Of a stretch of DNA of 62,625 bases, positions 23,113-33,950 are shown piece after piece. The stretch lies in the NCBI GenBank assembly GCA_037447655.1, contig JBBHKE010000864.1, positions 130,055 to 192,679 of the forward strand, written 5' to 3'. Source of the stretch: Zygnema cylindricum. Taxonomy: Eukaryota; Streptophyta; Zygnematophyceae; Zygnematales; Zygnemataceae. The notes under the pieces are model-generated. The model ran no database searches. It was not told where the DNA came from and saw only the letters and a list, made by a program, of their open reading frames with translations. The number at the start of each line of letters is the position of its first letter. The stretch's first letter is position 1. A program made the translations under genes and the position numbers.

Positions 23113-23193
23113 TTTGCTACTCTTTCTCCCTCCCTCAAACTCCGAAGCTGGAATAGAGGGAAGTCTTAGATTTCTCCTTACTGTCTCATCAGC

Positions 23194-23415
23194 TCACTTA
23201 TCCATGGAAGCTGGTTTTGGTTCCTCCTCAAAGTACATAAGAATATGTGAGGTTTCCGGTAGATCTTCTGTATCTTCGATCTCCCCTGAATTTGCAATCA
23301 CTGTTTCACTCATGTCTCTTTCGGGAAAGACCAAGTTCTCCTCACTTTCGGACTCAAATCTGATTTTTATCTTCTTGGTATATTTCAAAGGGTCAAATGA
23401 CTTCCATTTATCCAT
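23194..23415 (-). pseudogene. Copia-1 acidic linker between integrase and RT
   Basis: About 73 codons rich in Glu/Asp/Ser (EEEPKPASMDK, DTEDLPET). Variable acidic linkers here are usual in Ty1/copia; no domain of its own. Confidence 0.55.
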
Positions 23416-23445
23416 GACAGCTAGGTGTTTGACCAGAATGATATC

Positions 23446-23913
23446 TTACTTTGCTAAGTCATAGACTGTATATCCCTTGACATCCTCATCATATCCTACA
23501 AAGTATCTAGGTTTTCTCTTAGCATCTAGTTTCCAGTTTTTCCTATCTGTATCAAGACGGTAAACTTGGCTACCGAATACTTTATGGTGACAGATATGTG
23601 GTTTCCTTCCAACCCATCTCTCATAAGGTGTCATTCCTTTTACGGTTGAGGTACGGACTTTTTTCTTAATGTAGTTGGCAAAGTTCATGGCTTCTGCCAA
23701 AAATCTCTTTCTTATTTTCTTGTTGGCCAACATACTGTTTACACTATCTCCTAGTGTTCGGTTCAACCTCTCAGCTACCTCATTTTGTTTCGAGTTATAT
23801 AGTACAGTTTTCAGGTGCTGAACTCTCTCACCTCTCAAGAATTCCTCAAATTGGTTAGCCGTATATTCTCCACCATTGTCACTCTTTATTCTCTTAATTG
23901 GGGTTCCATGCAA
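23446..23913 (-). pseudogene. Copia-1 integrase core
   Basis: 155 codons with IKSDNGGEYTANQFEEFL (second catalytic Asp), QNEVAERLNRTLGD (catalytic Glu) and GMTPYERWVGRKP, the copia-type end. The first catalytic Asp lies further upstream (23914-24083), where the frame has stops. Confidence 0.9.
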
Positions 23914-24083
23914 CTACTCAATCTAGGCATTATATTATTTGAAGTAAGTTAGTGTTTCAGACTTTGTTTTTAGGAATTTGACTTTACAGTTTCTAGCCAT
24001 ATCATCAGTTATTGTTAACATAAACCTCTTTCCTCTGACCGAAGGTACTTTTGCAGGTCCCTAGATATTTGTGTGGATGAGAT

Positions 24084-24545
24084 CTAGTACTTTCTCACCC
24101 CTATATGTGGCAGCTTTGGGAAAGGGAAGTTTGTGAGCCTTACCTTGAGCACAGTCACTAAAATCATCCACCATTTCATTATCCCCAATTTGATGCCTTC
24201 TACTACACCCAGCTTCTTCATTTCCCTCAACCTATCAAAACGCATATGCCCCAACTGCTTATGCCAAATCATCAACTTTGGAACACCAACATAGTACGCA
24301 TTTTTCTTTTAATTACTCAGGTTAAGCCCAAACATTCCTTGGCTACCCTTATCTGCCGTGAAGAAGACTTCATCCCCATACTTCGCTGTAAAGAATCCCT
24401 TTTTAGTGAAGGTATCAAACTCTTTTTCATCTAACACTGACGTAGAGTCAAGATTTTTACTCAGTTGAGGAATGGAGAGTTCATCTGAGAAGGTGAGTAC
24501 AGAATTCTTACCCTCCACTACGACTTTCAGATTTATCGACCCCAC
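24084..24545 (-). pseudogene. Copia-1 protease end and integrase zinc domain
   Basis: 24309-24545 is the C-terminal part of the copia protease region (SIPQLSKNLDSTSVL, then GMFGLNL). 24084-24275 has the GAG-pre-integrase zinc domain (MIWHKQLGHMRFDRLREM). A stop lies between them. Confidence 0.8.
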
Positions 24546-24549
24546 TAGA

Positions 24550-25700
24550 TCTATAGTAACCAGTCTCCCATCCCCATACTCTATCTCTATAGTAGGAATC
24601 TTCCTAAGCTTAGTAAAGAGGTGCTTATCACATCACATATGCATGGATGCACCTGAGTCGATGATCCATCCTTTTGTGGAGTTTCCCGAATTGCTCCGAG
24701 AGCACACTTGTGTTTCCGAGGGATCTCCTTCTCCTCTTGACTCTCGTTAAGAAAGAGCTCCCCATCCTCCTCCTTAAAGGACTTGTCCTCGGTCTCTCCT
24801 TTACTTTTGTGACCACAAGTGCCTTCTACTTCCCTCCGGAAGAACCCCTACTACAGTTCTCTTGGAGCCTCAGCTCTCACACACACAATTCGCTATGAAG
24901 TGTCTTAACTTTTTGTAAAAGTGATAAAGACCCTTTGGGGGCTTTGGTCCTCTAGAATGATTGCTCTCTCCTTTGTACGGTTTCTTGAGATCCTTCCCCC
25001 ACAGGTTTGCTCCTACACCTAGAGCTTGGATGCTCTTTCTCCCTCTCCTAATGTTATTTGGGTTCTCCTACACAAGAATCATCCGGACCATTATGTTCCA
25101 CTTGCATGACTATCAATCGTTTCCTGTACTCTGTACACTATGTTTTCATATTCATCGGGTAACTTCATGATGAGAGTGTTAACTTTTATCTTCATTGTAC
25201 TTGTCCACCCGGCACTCTCCATCTCCATATACAAACAAGAGAGATCATTACAATAGTCTAACATCTTTCCCCCTTTGTAAGTATAATTCCCCAACTTTTG
25301 CTCAGCTAACTTTAGCTGCTAAATAATACCAGCTCTATAGATCTCCATACAACTCACCCACAACTCCTCGACTTTATAAATGTGAAAGTGGGGAGTTGCC
25401 AAAGCTTGAGTGAGATGTCTTAGGATGAAGTTTTTGGCAGCCATATTGGTGTATTCCCACGATTAGGTATCGTTCTCCGTGGTCTTCACGGCCGCCGCTC
25501 CGAGTGCCTTAGCAATAAGAGCAATAAAAGTAAGAGGTGAATCCTTCTCTTTCCCTTTTTCGGACACACAGCTGTCCCCATCATTTGCCTCATCTGCTCC
25601 AGCAGATGCTGCTGCAGAATATCTTATTCCACCAAACCCTGGTGGGGTTCCCTAAGGTGGATGTTTCATTTGTCCATTGACAATAACCCACTATCGTTTT
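24550..25700 (-). pseudogene. Copia-1 Gag remnants
   Basis: 25091-25294 retains a UBN2-type Gag segment with MESAGWTSTMKIKVNTLIMK and LPDEYENIVY. 24628-24900 is a Lys/Arg/Ser-rich stretch where the knuckle would be. Around 25295-25700 the frame is broken by several stops. Confidence 0.65.
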
Positions 25701-25772
25701 TTGCACAAAGCCCTTGTCATCATGGCTTTCGAATAGATGAACCCAAACCTATTGAAAATGGGCACCTTAGAG

Positions 25773-25787
25773 GGTGGGCCTATAACC
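25773..25787 (-). promoter_or_regulatory. Copia-1 primer-binding site (candidate)
   Basis: Just inside the 5' LTR the element strand reads GGTTATAGGCCCACC. It matches the corresponding sequence GGTTATGGGCCCACG of the TR-GAG element at 39154-39168 and is unlike the initiator-Met site of Gypsy-1. Confidence 0.6.
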
Positions 25788-26792
25788 TAGAATTTAGTGT
25801 CCTTCATTAGACTACAGAAGTGAAGAAGCCTCTACGTAGTTTTTAACTAACCCACTTTGAACCACAACCACTGCTCCCCTAGCAGACAAGTTGACAATCT
25901 GAATGCACCCCTGTGCAGTCTGGACTCCCTTGAGTCCGTAGCAAAAGGAATCAGTGAAAAGGGCCAACCAGCCGATAAGTTATGAGGTTTAAAAATGCTA
26001 ATTAATACAAACTCTCAAAGAGATAGGTGAATGTCTACTGAAAAATTGCTAAGTCCTAACCCCCTTTCATAACCCCTATCTACTGCAGTACGATCGAATC
26101 AAATAACTGTACAAAACTGAAAGGTATTACGACTGATATTCTTTTTGTATGGCATGTTTACGACAAGGCCATTGAGTGGACGCGTGTCCATATTTTCTTC
26201 GTCCTTATGTTCCCCGGAATTCTCGCAACCAAATGTTATCTCTCCACGTGGTGCTAGGTTATGTCACGTCTGAAAACGCCAAATTGACCATTCTGGGATC
26301 TCGGCGGCAATATGTGCCGTTGGATAAAAAAACGACATTTAATGTTAGCCGTCGAAACAAATGTTCGATTCATTAGTTTCGTGCGCGATCATGTTCACAC
26401 TATATGTTAACTAGTTTTTTGTCCCCTCATTCGTTATTCGGATTATTGGATTAAAGATCATAACAGAGTATAAGTAATTATCACACCTTAGGTAATTTAA
26501 CGAACTCCTACGACAGACCGGCTAGAGCTGACGGCTACGCCTTGCTCTGCCTGTCATAGGTTCGAGTCCTGCCGGACTCAACCTTTTGTTGCGAGTGACT
26601 TATGTCACTATTTTGTCCTGCCCATGGAGCTGAGGCATCCATGGCTCCACTACTCTCTCTCTCTCCTTCAGTGACTACAACAAGTATGGGGGATAAAGGA
26701 AAGAGGTGGAGAAAGACTGCCTGCGCTGTTCCTTTCTTTTTCTACAAAGCTATTCAAACCTAAAAAACTACATAAATCTAGAGATTTCAACA
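25788..26792 (-). repeat. Copia-1 5' LTR
   Basis: 1,005 bp, homologous to the LTR at 20455-21458 along its whole length, with the tRNA-like segment at 26506-26576 (B-box 26559-26569). Confidence 0.9.
26506..26576 (+). other. tRNA-like segment, second LTR copy
   Basis: Same arrangement as at 21170 with the exact B-box GGTTCGAGTCC. The central stem now reads GAC...GTC, changed from the other copy but still largely able to pair. Confidence 0.6.
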
Positions 26793-27383
26793 TAGCAATG
26801 ATCCACCCTCCATTTCTAAGGGTACGGCCACATGAGGCTAAGAAGGGGTTTTTTTGTTGTCTTTTTCCTTTCAAACTTAGCTACGTACAACTAAATTTGC
26901 AACCGTACGAAAAAATCGAAAAATTGTGGATAACACTCTACGTCAACGTCAAACTTATTTTTTTTGACCCACGGTCACCAAAAAAAATAAAGGGTTGTTA
27001 GTTTTTGTCTTATTGCATCTTATACATTTTTTTTTTTGTTGAGGTATAAAGATTGCAATGTTATTTCTCGAATGGTGAATAATCCGTGAAGGCACCACTA
27101 TAGTTTGTGCCTCTCTCACCTTACTCAATTTGCCTCTCATTCACTCCAAACTTTACTAGTTCGGGACACAATGGAGGAAGCATAATGCTGACGGCGGCTA
27201 CATGTGCGCGAACAAGTCACGTTGGGAAAATCCAACAAACGTGCTCAAAAAAAAAGTTTTTTATTTTGTAATGGCCTTTATACTTGTATGTCCATTGATG
27301 GCGACTAGACAGGAGAGGGAAATGCAAAAGCATCTTGTACAACCATGGGTGGAAGAATGTATGTCTACGATTTCACGCAAAGA

Positions 27384-28558
27384 TGTCAAGCTCGAGTGCT
27401 TTTCAAGCACACCTTTTATTTACTGAGGATTCCCGTACCTTTCCTACCCGTACTGTTCTCATACATCGGAGAAGCAAGCATAACCAACCAGAAGGATTAT
27501 AGGATTTCCTCTACGGAACAAGAGGCACTTTATTTCGTGCCAAACAGAGGCCGGACGACAAAGTTCTACCGTCTGAATGATCGCAGTTCCGTTACATTGC
27601 ACTAGCTTCCACCAGCCCTAGTGGGGGGTACATTGTGGATTGCCATGTAGACTTCCGGACTTTAATCTAGATTATGCTGATAGTTGTCTGTAGCAATTCA
27701 GTTCAAGTTTAGCTGACCATTGGGTCATTTATTACATTAAGTCAAAGCTTGGCACTTCCGTGTCATTTTAGTAATTTGTCTTAAAAGCTATGGAACAAAT
27801 AATAACTTCCGGCCGCGGATCTAGCCGTAGTCAGAGGTCCAACTTTTTGCACCAAGTGTAGTACACATTATTTTGTCTTATGTTAGTTCGGTTGCCATTG
27901 CTGGCCGCTCATTGGCTAATAGCGTAGGTTTGACTTTTGGACCTGAAACTGGACAAGCTTTTGCTGTATAAGGCACTTGGGGCCGAAGGAGACAGGTTGC
28001 TTTTCAGTACTGTCTCCTGTGAAAACCCTCGGAAAATCCAACAAACTTTCTTTTGGAAGAATCTTTGTTTTGTTTGACTCTATTGCCATCTTTGTTTTGG
28101 ATCTGTCCATTGTGGGAATCATAGTTCGGGCTGGTAGTTGGCACTATCGTCCCTTTGGGTGATTTTTGGATCTTTCCCTGCTTGAAAATGAGAAGAGTCC
28201 GGTCGGTACCGAACTGCGGACACCGAGGGTTGAAGGAGAACCATACCTATTTACACTACCATCGGGAGAGAGTTCGCCCTTGTCTCTTTGTCCTCGTAAA
28301 TTGCCGGGGTTTGTTAAGCTTGCTTCGCCATCTTTTATAACTTCCATCTTATATTTTATTTCTGTGGTCAAGGTGATATTGTTAAATCTGAAACAGCCAT
28401 TCCTATCTATTTTCTATGTGTCCACGTGGTAGTGCATTTGTGTATTCGCTTCTAGTTTCTTTTGCTTTGGCGTGAACTCCCCGGAGTAAAACTACCTATT
28501 CCTTATATCAAAACAGTGGGTTTTGAGGGAACAAATGCTGTAGACTTCCCGTGAATAG
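27384..28558 (+). repeat. Gypsy-2 terminal repeat A1
   Basis: 1,175 bp, starting TGTCAAGCTCGAG, closely similar to A2 at 43881-45055. Similarity stops at GTGAATAG. The B segment that follows A2 is missing here. Open frames within it occur in both copies and are not genes. Confidence 0.9.
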
Positions 28559-28685
28559 TACAGTACTGTAAAGCCACTCTCTCCTCCGGATTAGAGGGGA
28601 TAGGAGTTTTTGACTTTATAAGCCCGCCCGGCGTAAGCGAGTTTTGTTTACTTTCGTTTCTTCTTCTTTCGAGACCTTTGTCATC
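28559..28685 (+). promoter_or_regulatory. Gypsy-2 leader with TATA-like box
   Basis: Unique sequence between A1 and the first ATG, with TTTATAAG at about 28615. The start of transcription is not known. No standard primer-binding site is recognisable; TGGGGGGAGGCGAAGC at the ATG is one weak possibility. Confidence 0.4.
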
Positions 28686-29305
28686 ATGGGGGGAGGCGAA
28701 GCCCAAGATAAGAATCTCTCCGGTGCCCGGCCGAAATAACAGGCGAATGAAGAAGCGGTGGCACCAGAAGAAGAGGACAAAGGGGTGACTTCGCCGGCAC
28801 AGTCACATGTTCCCGAAGAATCCGTCCCTTTCACCTTGTCGGCAAACATAGAGCCGTTTCTCCAGGGGATGATGCCTAAGCCTGTTAGAGTTGGGACTTC
28901 TCCAAAGCCGCCCGAACCGCACACTTCGCCCCCGTTTTCTCCTAGCCTCACTCCTGAACATTTTCCCTCCTTCGCGGAGGCCTCTAGAACCTTTGCCGAG
29001 GAAAGAAAGGAGTCTAGAGCACAGGCTCAAGAAAAAAACCGAGTGTCACCTCGGGCCAGGCCAAAGAGGCAAGCTTAGCGGAAGCCCCATTTGGGTCCTC
29101 TTTCGGAGGTCGCGCTTCACACCAGATCAAAGATTCCCAGGGCCGAAATTCAAATTGACCTTGCGGTTTTGACGGATCCCAGCCGCCTTGGTGGAAAGGA
29201 ACTCCTTGCTCTTCATGATCTTCATAAACTGAAGGTGAAACATGAGTTGGTGCAGAGAGTGGCTCGGTCAGATCGACCTCGGGTGGTTAAACTAGTGGGA
29301 GGGGG
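28686..29305 (+). pseudogene. Gypsy-2 ORF1, N-terminal part
   Basis: Starts at ATG 28686 (MGGGEAQDKN...). The frame is interrupted by TAA at 28737 and TAG at 29076. The segment from 28758 has an acidic stretch (APEEEDKGVTSPAQ) followed by a Pro/Ser-rich region. The part from 29091 has a basic, leucine-containing helix (LHDLHKLKVKHELVQRVARS). I do not recognise a family. It occupies the position of a Gag N-terminus. Confidence 0.5.
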
Positions 29306-30640
29306 GTGAAGATTCTAAGCAGCTCTTCAAAGAGTGGTTCCTCACAATCCTTGCTGGAAAGGCCCAGGAGGGCTTCTCCTTCTCGCCCTCCTCCATCTTC
29401 TTCCAAAGACACTGTAGCAATCCGACCGTCCCGGGTGCGCCCTGATTCAAGGTCTCATAGGGGAGCAGGTGGCAACGAGAGAGGGGCTCCAGAGCCGGTG
29501 AGGGGGAAGAAGTTTGACCACAGGGATGGTAATGGTAGATTTGCACCTCTTCCTAAGGAAGAAACTTCCCCATCGTCGGCGCCAGTCTCCACCGAGAGAT
29601 CTTCCCCTAGGGCACCCCGTGTTCGCCCAGACGGAGGGTTCTGGCGACCCGATCAAACTGACCCAGAGGTTCCGAAAACAGGACCAGAAGAGTTGTCAGA
29701 GTGATTGTGGAGAGCCATGCCAACAGATCCAGAAATTCTAAAGGCAGCGATAGCTGATCTGACAAGAGTAGTGGAAAGGGCTAAGGAACTAGTAGAAATT
29801 TTGAAATCTCAAGGCCAGGCTAAGGCGGGGGCTGGACTCGTCACAGTAGATTTGGAGGCTTTGGAGGAAGAAAGGAGAAAGTTGTGGAAGCAGGAATTGA
29901 ACCTCATCCGAGAAGCTCGGCAGAGGTCAAATGGGATCCTCAGTGGGGGGATCCCTCCAACACCAGTAACGGAACCTCCGTCCAAAGCTCAAACCCAGGC
30001 TCCTTCCTCGGAGACTGGTCACGAAACTCCTCTTTTGTGGGAAGAGGGGGCAGACAGAAGACCTAATATTGGGGGTTTTGGTGCACATTCACCGTCTGAA
30101 CTCGCAGCGGCTCCACCAGAAGGGCCTACTTTTGTTTCGGTGGAAGTTTCGGCAGCTGTTGAGGCGTTAGTGGAGTTACGACCGAACGAAAGAATTCACA
30201 TCCCCTTGAGACCGTCCACACCTCCTTCGCCTACACCTAGACTATCCCCTGATCCGCCTCCTTCTCCTTCTCCTCCTCCTCCTACCTCTCACTCCCAGAA
30301 TCCTGCACTAGAGCCCCAGGATGTTCCCCACTCCGCTCCCTCACCTTCCGTTTCCCTTACTGGAGCAGACCGTGGGTCAACAGGTCCGCTGAATTTACCC
30401 TACAAGTACAACGTCTACTCTCCTCCTCACCGGCGTTCCCCCTCCTCCAGTTCCGGAACTCCTCCTCCTAAAAACTCCCGTAGACGGTCCTGGAAACAAA
30501 CCCCTTTCCAGAGACAAACTGCTTCTTCTCAAGACCGACCTTTCTCTTCTACTTCTCCATCCCTTCCCAGAGATCCCCTTTTAAACAGACCTCGGATTCA
30601 CATCCCTTCAGAGGCAACAGTTTTTAAGGACGAAAGGTAA
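29306..30640 (+). pseudogene. Gypsy-2 ORF1, coiled-coil and proline-rich part
   Basis: Same frame from 29306 to 30640 with one stop at 29702. It begins Ser/Arg/Pro-rich. A predicted coiled coil follows at about 29710-29930 (IADLTRVVERAKELVEILKS, then LEEERRKLWKQELNLIREA). A long Pro/Ser region ends at 30640. The change of frame from the preceding part occurs at a G-run near 29300. The function is unknown; matrix-like or Gag-linker proteins have this composition. Confidence 0.5.
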
Positions 30641-30849
30641 TCTCGTGGATATCGAGGAGTGGGCGAAGGGGAGCAGGCCATTCCTTCTACTACACCGGGC
30701 CAGACAGGTCTTCGGACGCAGATACCCTCTGCACCCAGGGGGTCCGGAGGTCTCCCCGTGAGGAATACCCTTCCTCCAACCATTCTTTCAGGCGCTGGAA
30801 CTTCCTCTGCGGGAAAAGTATCCACACCTCACGAGCACCACCTACTACC

Positions 30850-32409
30850 GGAGGAGAAGGCGGTTCAGGTCCCGAGGAAGAGGACCAAAGAGTTACTTCG
30901 CCGGCAGAGTTCGTCAGTCCCACCAGCATTTCTTTTTCTCAATTCACCCAATCCGCGGAAGAAGAGAAAGAAATGGGGGACATTCGAATATTCACAGAGG
31001 ACAACTCGGAGTTCGCTCTCTCAGATTTCGAGTTGTTGTGGAAATCGTTCACCCAATCAGAAATCAATAAGTACAGCGGAGGAGCAGTGTCGGATGACTT
31101 CGAGACGACCCTCTTTCCCATGATGGTCAACTACCTCTCCAGAGGGGCGTTGACAGACTATAAGGAGCGTCAACCTCTTTTGATGTCTCCTAGCATCAAG
31201 ATATCTAATCTCACTCTTGATGCGGCCGTTTTTTAAGCGAAGGCTGACTTGGCTGCAACAGCGGCCACCTCTGTGACAACCACATTCATCGATGATATGA
31301 AACTGCAGGCCTAAGGAAGGGCCTATGTTAACCAGCTGCAAGCCATTCAGGCATCTCAGGCAGCAACACGCATGGTGGCAAATCCCACCCCTTGTACCAC
31401 CCTTCTGAATATCTGGCGACTCCTCTACACCGAGAGGAACAAATTGGCTATCAAGGAATTCACGGAATTTCGATGCTTGAAGAGCGAGACACCTCAAACT
31501 CTCTTCAACCGTCTATCAAGCCTGTGCTAGAAAACTAAGTTGTCGACCATTGATCTCCCTGCAATGGCCACTAAGTATTTCATTGCTGTCCGTAATTCCT
31601 TTGGACCAACATTGCAGACTGCCTTGGATAACTAGATTGCAGGACAAGCAATCCAGGACATAAATCCCTCGGCCAAGGACATATCCCTGGTGGCCATGAA
31701 GTTATACGACCACTTCGTTCACAGTGAGGCTAGGGAAAAGGCCGTGACTGGCAAGGCAAGAGCAAATTTTGCAGGATTCGCCGGGGAGACTTCTTTTAGT
31801 GGGGAAGAACAAGCGGAACTCCAAGCTTTGCGGAAGCTTAAAGGGAAGGAAGCTGTGGACAGCGGGCCCGAACCTGCAATGGGGGTATACGATCGGGTAA
31901 TTCGGTACAATTGCCTAAATTGTCAACAACCAGGACATGGATGGAAACGCTGCAGCAGGAAACTCAAACCGGAGCTAGCCCTCAAGCTGAAAGAATGGGA
32001 TGTAGAGCGTTCAGAAATGAGCCAGAAGCAGCATGAAGAACGGCTCAAAGGACGTTGGGGGGGGGAGAGAACACCGGTCACGCAGAACAATTACCGACCC
32101 ACTCCACGGAGCGAAACTTCGAAAATGTCCTAGTCCCAACTGCGGCAAATCAAACTGCCCAAGTTTGACGATGCTCAGATCTCCAACGAGATTCGGAGCA
32201 AGTATACCATCGAGGGTCACAAATGCGAGGCATGTGGTTTTATGGGGCACAAGGAGGGGCAATGTTTCTGTAAGAACGGGATCCCGAAGGAAATGATGCA
32301 ATTTGCTTTGTTCACGGGAGGAGGAGAGACTACCATTAACCCTCTTCCCCTACAACTCCTTTACCCTTGGGAGCGCCCAGTGCTGCCTACACCAGTGACA
32401 CCAGAATAA
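30850..32409 (+). pseudogene. gag: Gypsy-2 Gag with two zinc knuckles, six in-frame stops
   Basis: One reading frame, frame +1, starting before MGDIRIFTEDNSEF (30973). It has capsid-like helices (FRCLKSETPQTLFNRLSSL) and two CX2CX4HX4C knuckles: CLNCQQPGHGWKRC (near 31915) and CEACGFMGHKEGQC (near 32225). Stops are at 31234, 31312, 31528, 31633, 32131 and 32407, all TAA or TAG. The N-terminus repeats the acidic motif of ORF1 (EEEDQRVTSPAEF against EEEDKGVTSPAQ), which suggests that ORF1 arose by duplication of the Gag start or the reverse. Confidence 0.8.
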
Positions 32410-33144
32410 TTAACGACTGCTCCAGCAAGACTTACACTGGAGATAATAATCCAACTGCAAAGTGAGCTGATGGCTGCCATGGCTGTAGAATAGGCTGCTC
32501 TTTGTTTGGGATCGACTTACCGGCCTGCTCCTCTTACGGCAGCGCAACGACTCCAAAGACAGAAGCAAGATTTACTACAAAAGCTAGCGTTGTTTGAGCT
32601 CCAAAGCACATCGGGTGCTAGCGAAGATGATATGATGGGCTGGGATTTGGAACCCCCAAATGCCCACCATGCAAGCAGTTTACTTCAAGGAGCATGGAAT
32701 GTGGGAGTGGGAGATGGTCGTAGACAACTCCGCTCTTCAACCTCTGATCAGAGGAGAGACAGGCAGAAAATGAGCAAGAAGGACCACAACTGGAAGGCCA
32801 CCGAGCCTTTATCTTTCACGCCGCGGGCAGTAGTGCTGAACAGTGACACAGGTCTTGGAATCAAGCCCACCTAACCTCCTCCTCCTCCTCTTAAGCCTAA
32901 ACTGCCTCCCGGTTTCGAGAATTTCAAGAGCGAGAAACTAGAGGAGGAGAAGAAATAATTGGAAGAGGACAAACAGAGCACTCAAGATTGGTTTGAGCGG
33001 CTCCTAGCCGAACGTCCAGACGAGGAGGCACCCAAAACCCCACCAATGCCCGATTCTGGTTTGGAAAGTGATTACAAGGAGGGGAACGAAAAGGAACTGG
33101 AGCTAGATTCGCCGGCTTCCTCTCCGAGAGCCCCACTCCCTCCT
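32410..33144 (+). pseudogene. Gypsy-2 Gag-protease linker
   Basis: Same frame as Gag, with stops at 32491, 32872 and 32956 (and 33145 just after). The sequence is charged and low in complexity (AQRLQRQKQDLLQKLALFEL; later EELEKE-type acidic runs and Pro-rich ends). No domain recognised. Confidence 0.5.
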
Positions 33145-33159
33145 TAAAAGCCTGCTCTC

Positions 33160-33906
33160 ATGCTAGTCCGGCACCTTATGCCATATGCCTTGACTCATGT
33201 TAAGACCGTCGCTTCCTCCCATAATTTGTCCAAAGATATCCTCATTCACTCCTTGGGAGAAGAAACTCATTCTGGCAAGAACAAAGTCAACCGGGCAACA
33301 CCAACCACGACGGTATATTTGTCAGCAGAGCCTAAAACCCTTATGGTGGATAGGGACTACAAAACCTTGTCTATAGCGCTCATTCTAAACGAGACGGGCA
33401 AATTCAAACTTAATGGGTACGGCGGGTACCAAGATGCTGTGGTCGACACCGGAGCACTTCCAAACCTTATCACCACTTCCGCAGTATAGAAAATGCCGGG
33501 TGAACTTAGACTCCAAATCTGGCCAAGTAATATCTCCTTAAGCACGGTCAGCAGCGGCAGTCAACCCGTCCATGGAATCATCAAAGCCATGAACATTGAA
33601 TTCTCCGACGATGCTGGACAGAAGGTGAAAATTGAACTTCCTTTCTTAGTGGTAGAGGGGAATCAGTTTGAAATCCTGTTGGGAATGGCTACTTGGATCC
33701 GGATGAATATGAGTTTAAGTGTTTGGAAAGAGCAATGCACAGTTCAGGACCCAAGAAATCCCGAAGGCACCAAAGTTGTGATTCCTTTGGATTTATGGAA
33801 CATGGGGAAGACCAATGTTCTGGTGTTTGGCTGTTACCCAGTGTATTCCACTTCCTCTTTGGCGGAGTTGTTCGCCAGTTCAATAGATATCGGAGGAGAC
33901 ATCTAG
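33160..33906 (+). pseudogene. Gypsy-2 aspartic protease
   Basis: Same frame as Gag. DAVVDTGALPNLITTS (near 33430) is the retropepsin D-T-G active site; FEILLGMATWIRMN (near 33670) is the second conserved block. A TAG at 33487 interrupts the domain and a TAG at 33904 ends it. The frame continues open for about 50 codons after that, alongside the start of the methyltransferase frame. Confidence 0.85.
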
Positions 33907-33950
33907 CAATTCTCGTTTGTCAAGCGGTGGGAAGGGGAATACACAAATAG

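Larger units (their letters stand above)
20455..26792 (-). mobile_element. Copia-1: full-length decayed Ty1/copia element
   Basis: Two LTRs of about 1.0 kb (20455-21458 and 25788-26792) flank a minus-strand internal region in Ty1/copia order: Gag, protease, integrase, RT, RNase H. Flanking bases TAGCG (20450-20454) and TAGCA (26793-26797) are a near-perfect 5-bp target duplication. The LTRs are clearly diverged (more than 10% by eye) and Pol is broken into several frames, so this is an old insertion. Confidence 0.9.

Noticed and set aside
27977-28432. Small protein genes in the Gypsy-2 terminal repeat
   Set aside because: The same frames occur in A1 and A2 with differing lengths and no domain; they are terminal-repeat sequence.
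29306-30640. A host extensin-like proline-rich protein
   Set aside because: It lies between A1 and the zinc-knuckle Gag of Gypsy-2, and its upstream acidic motif is shared with that Gag.
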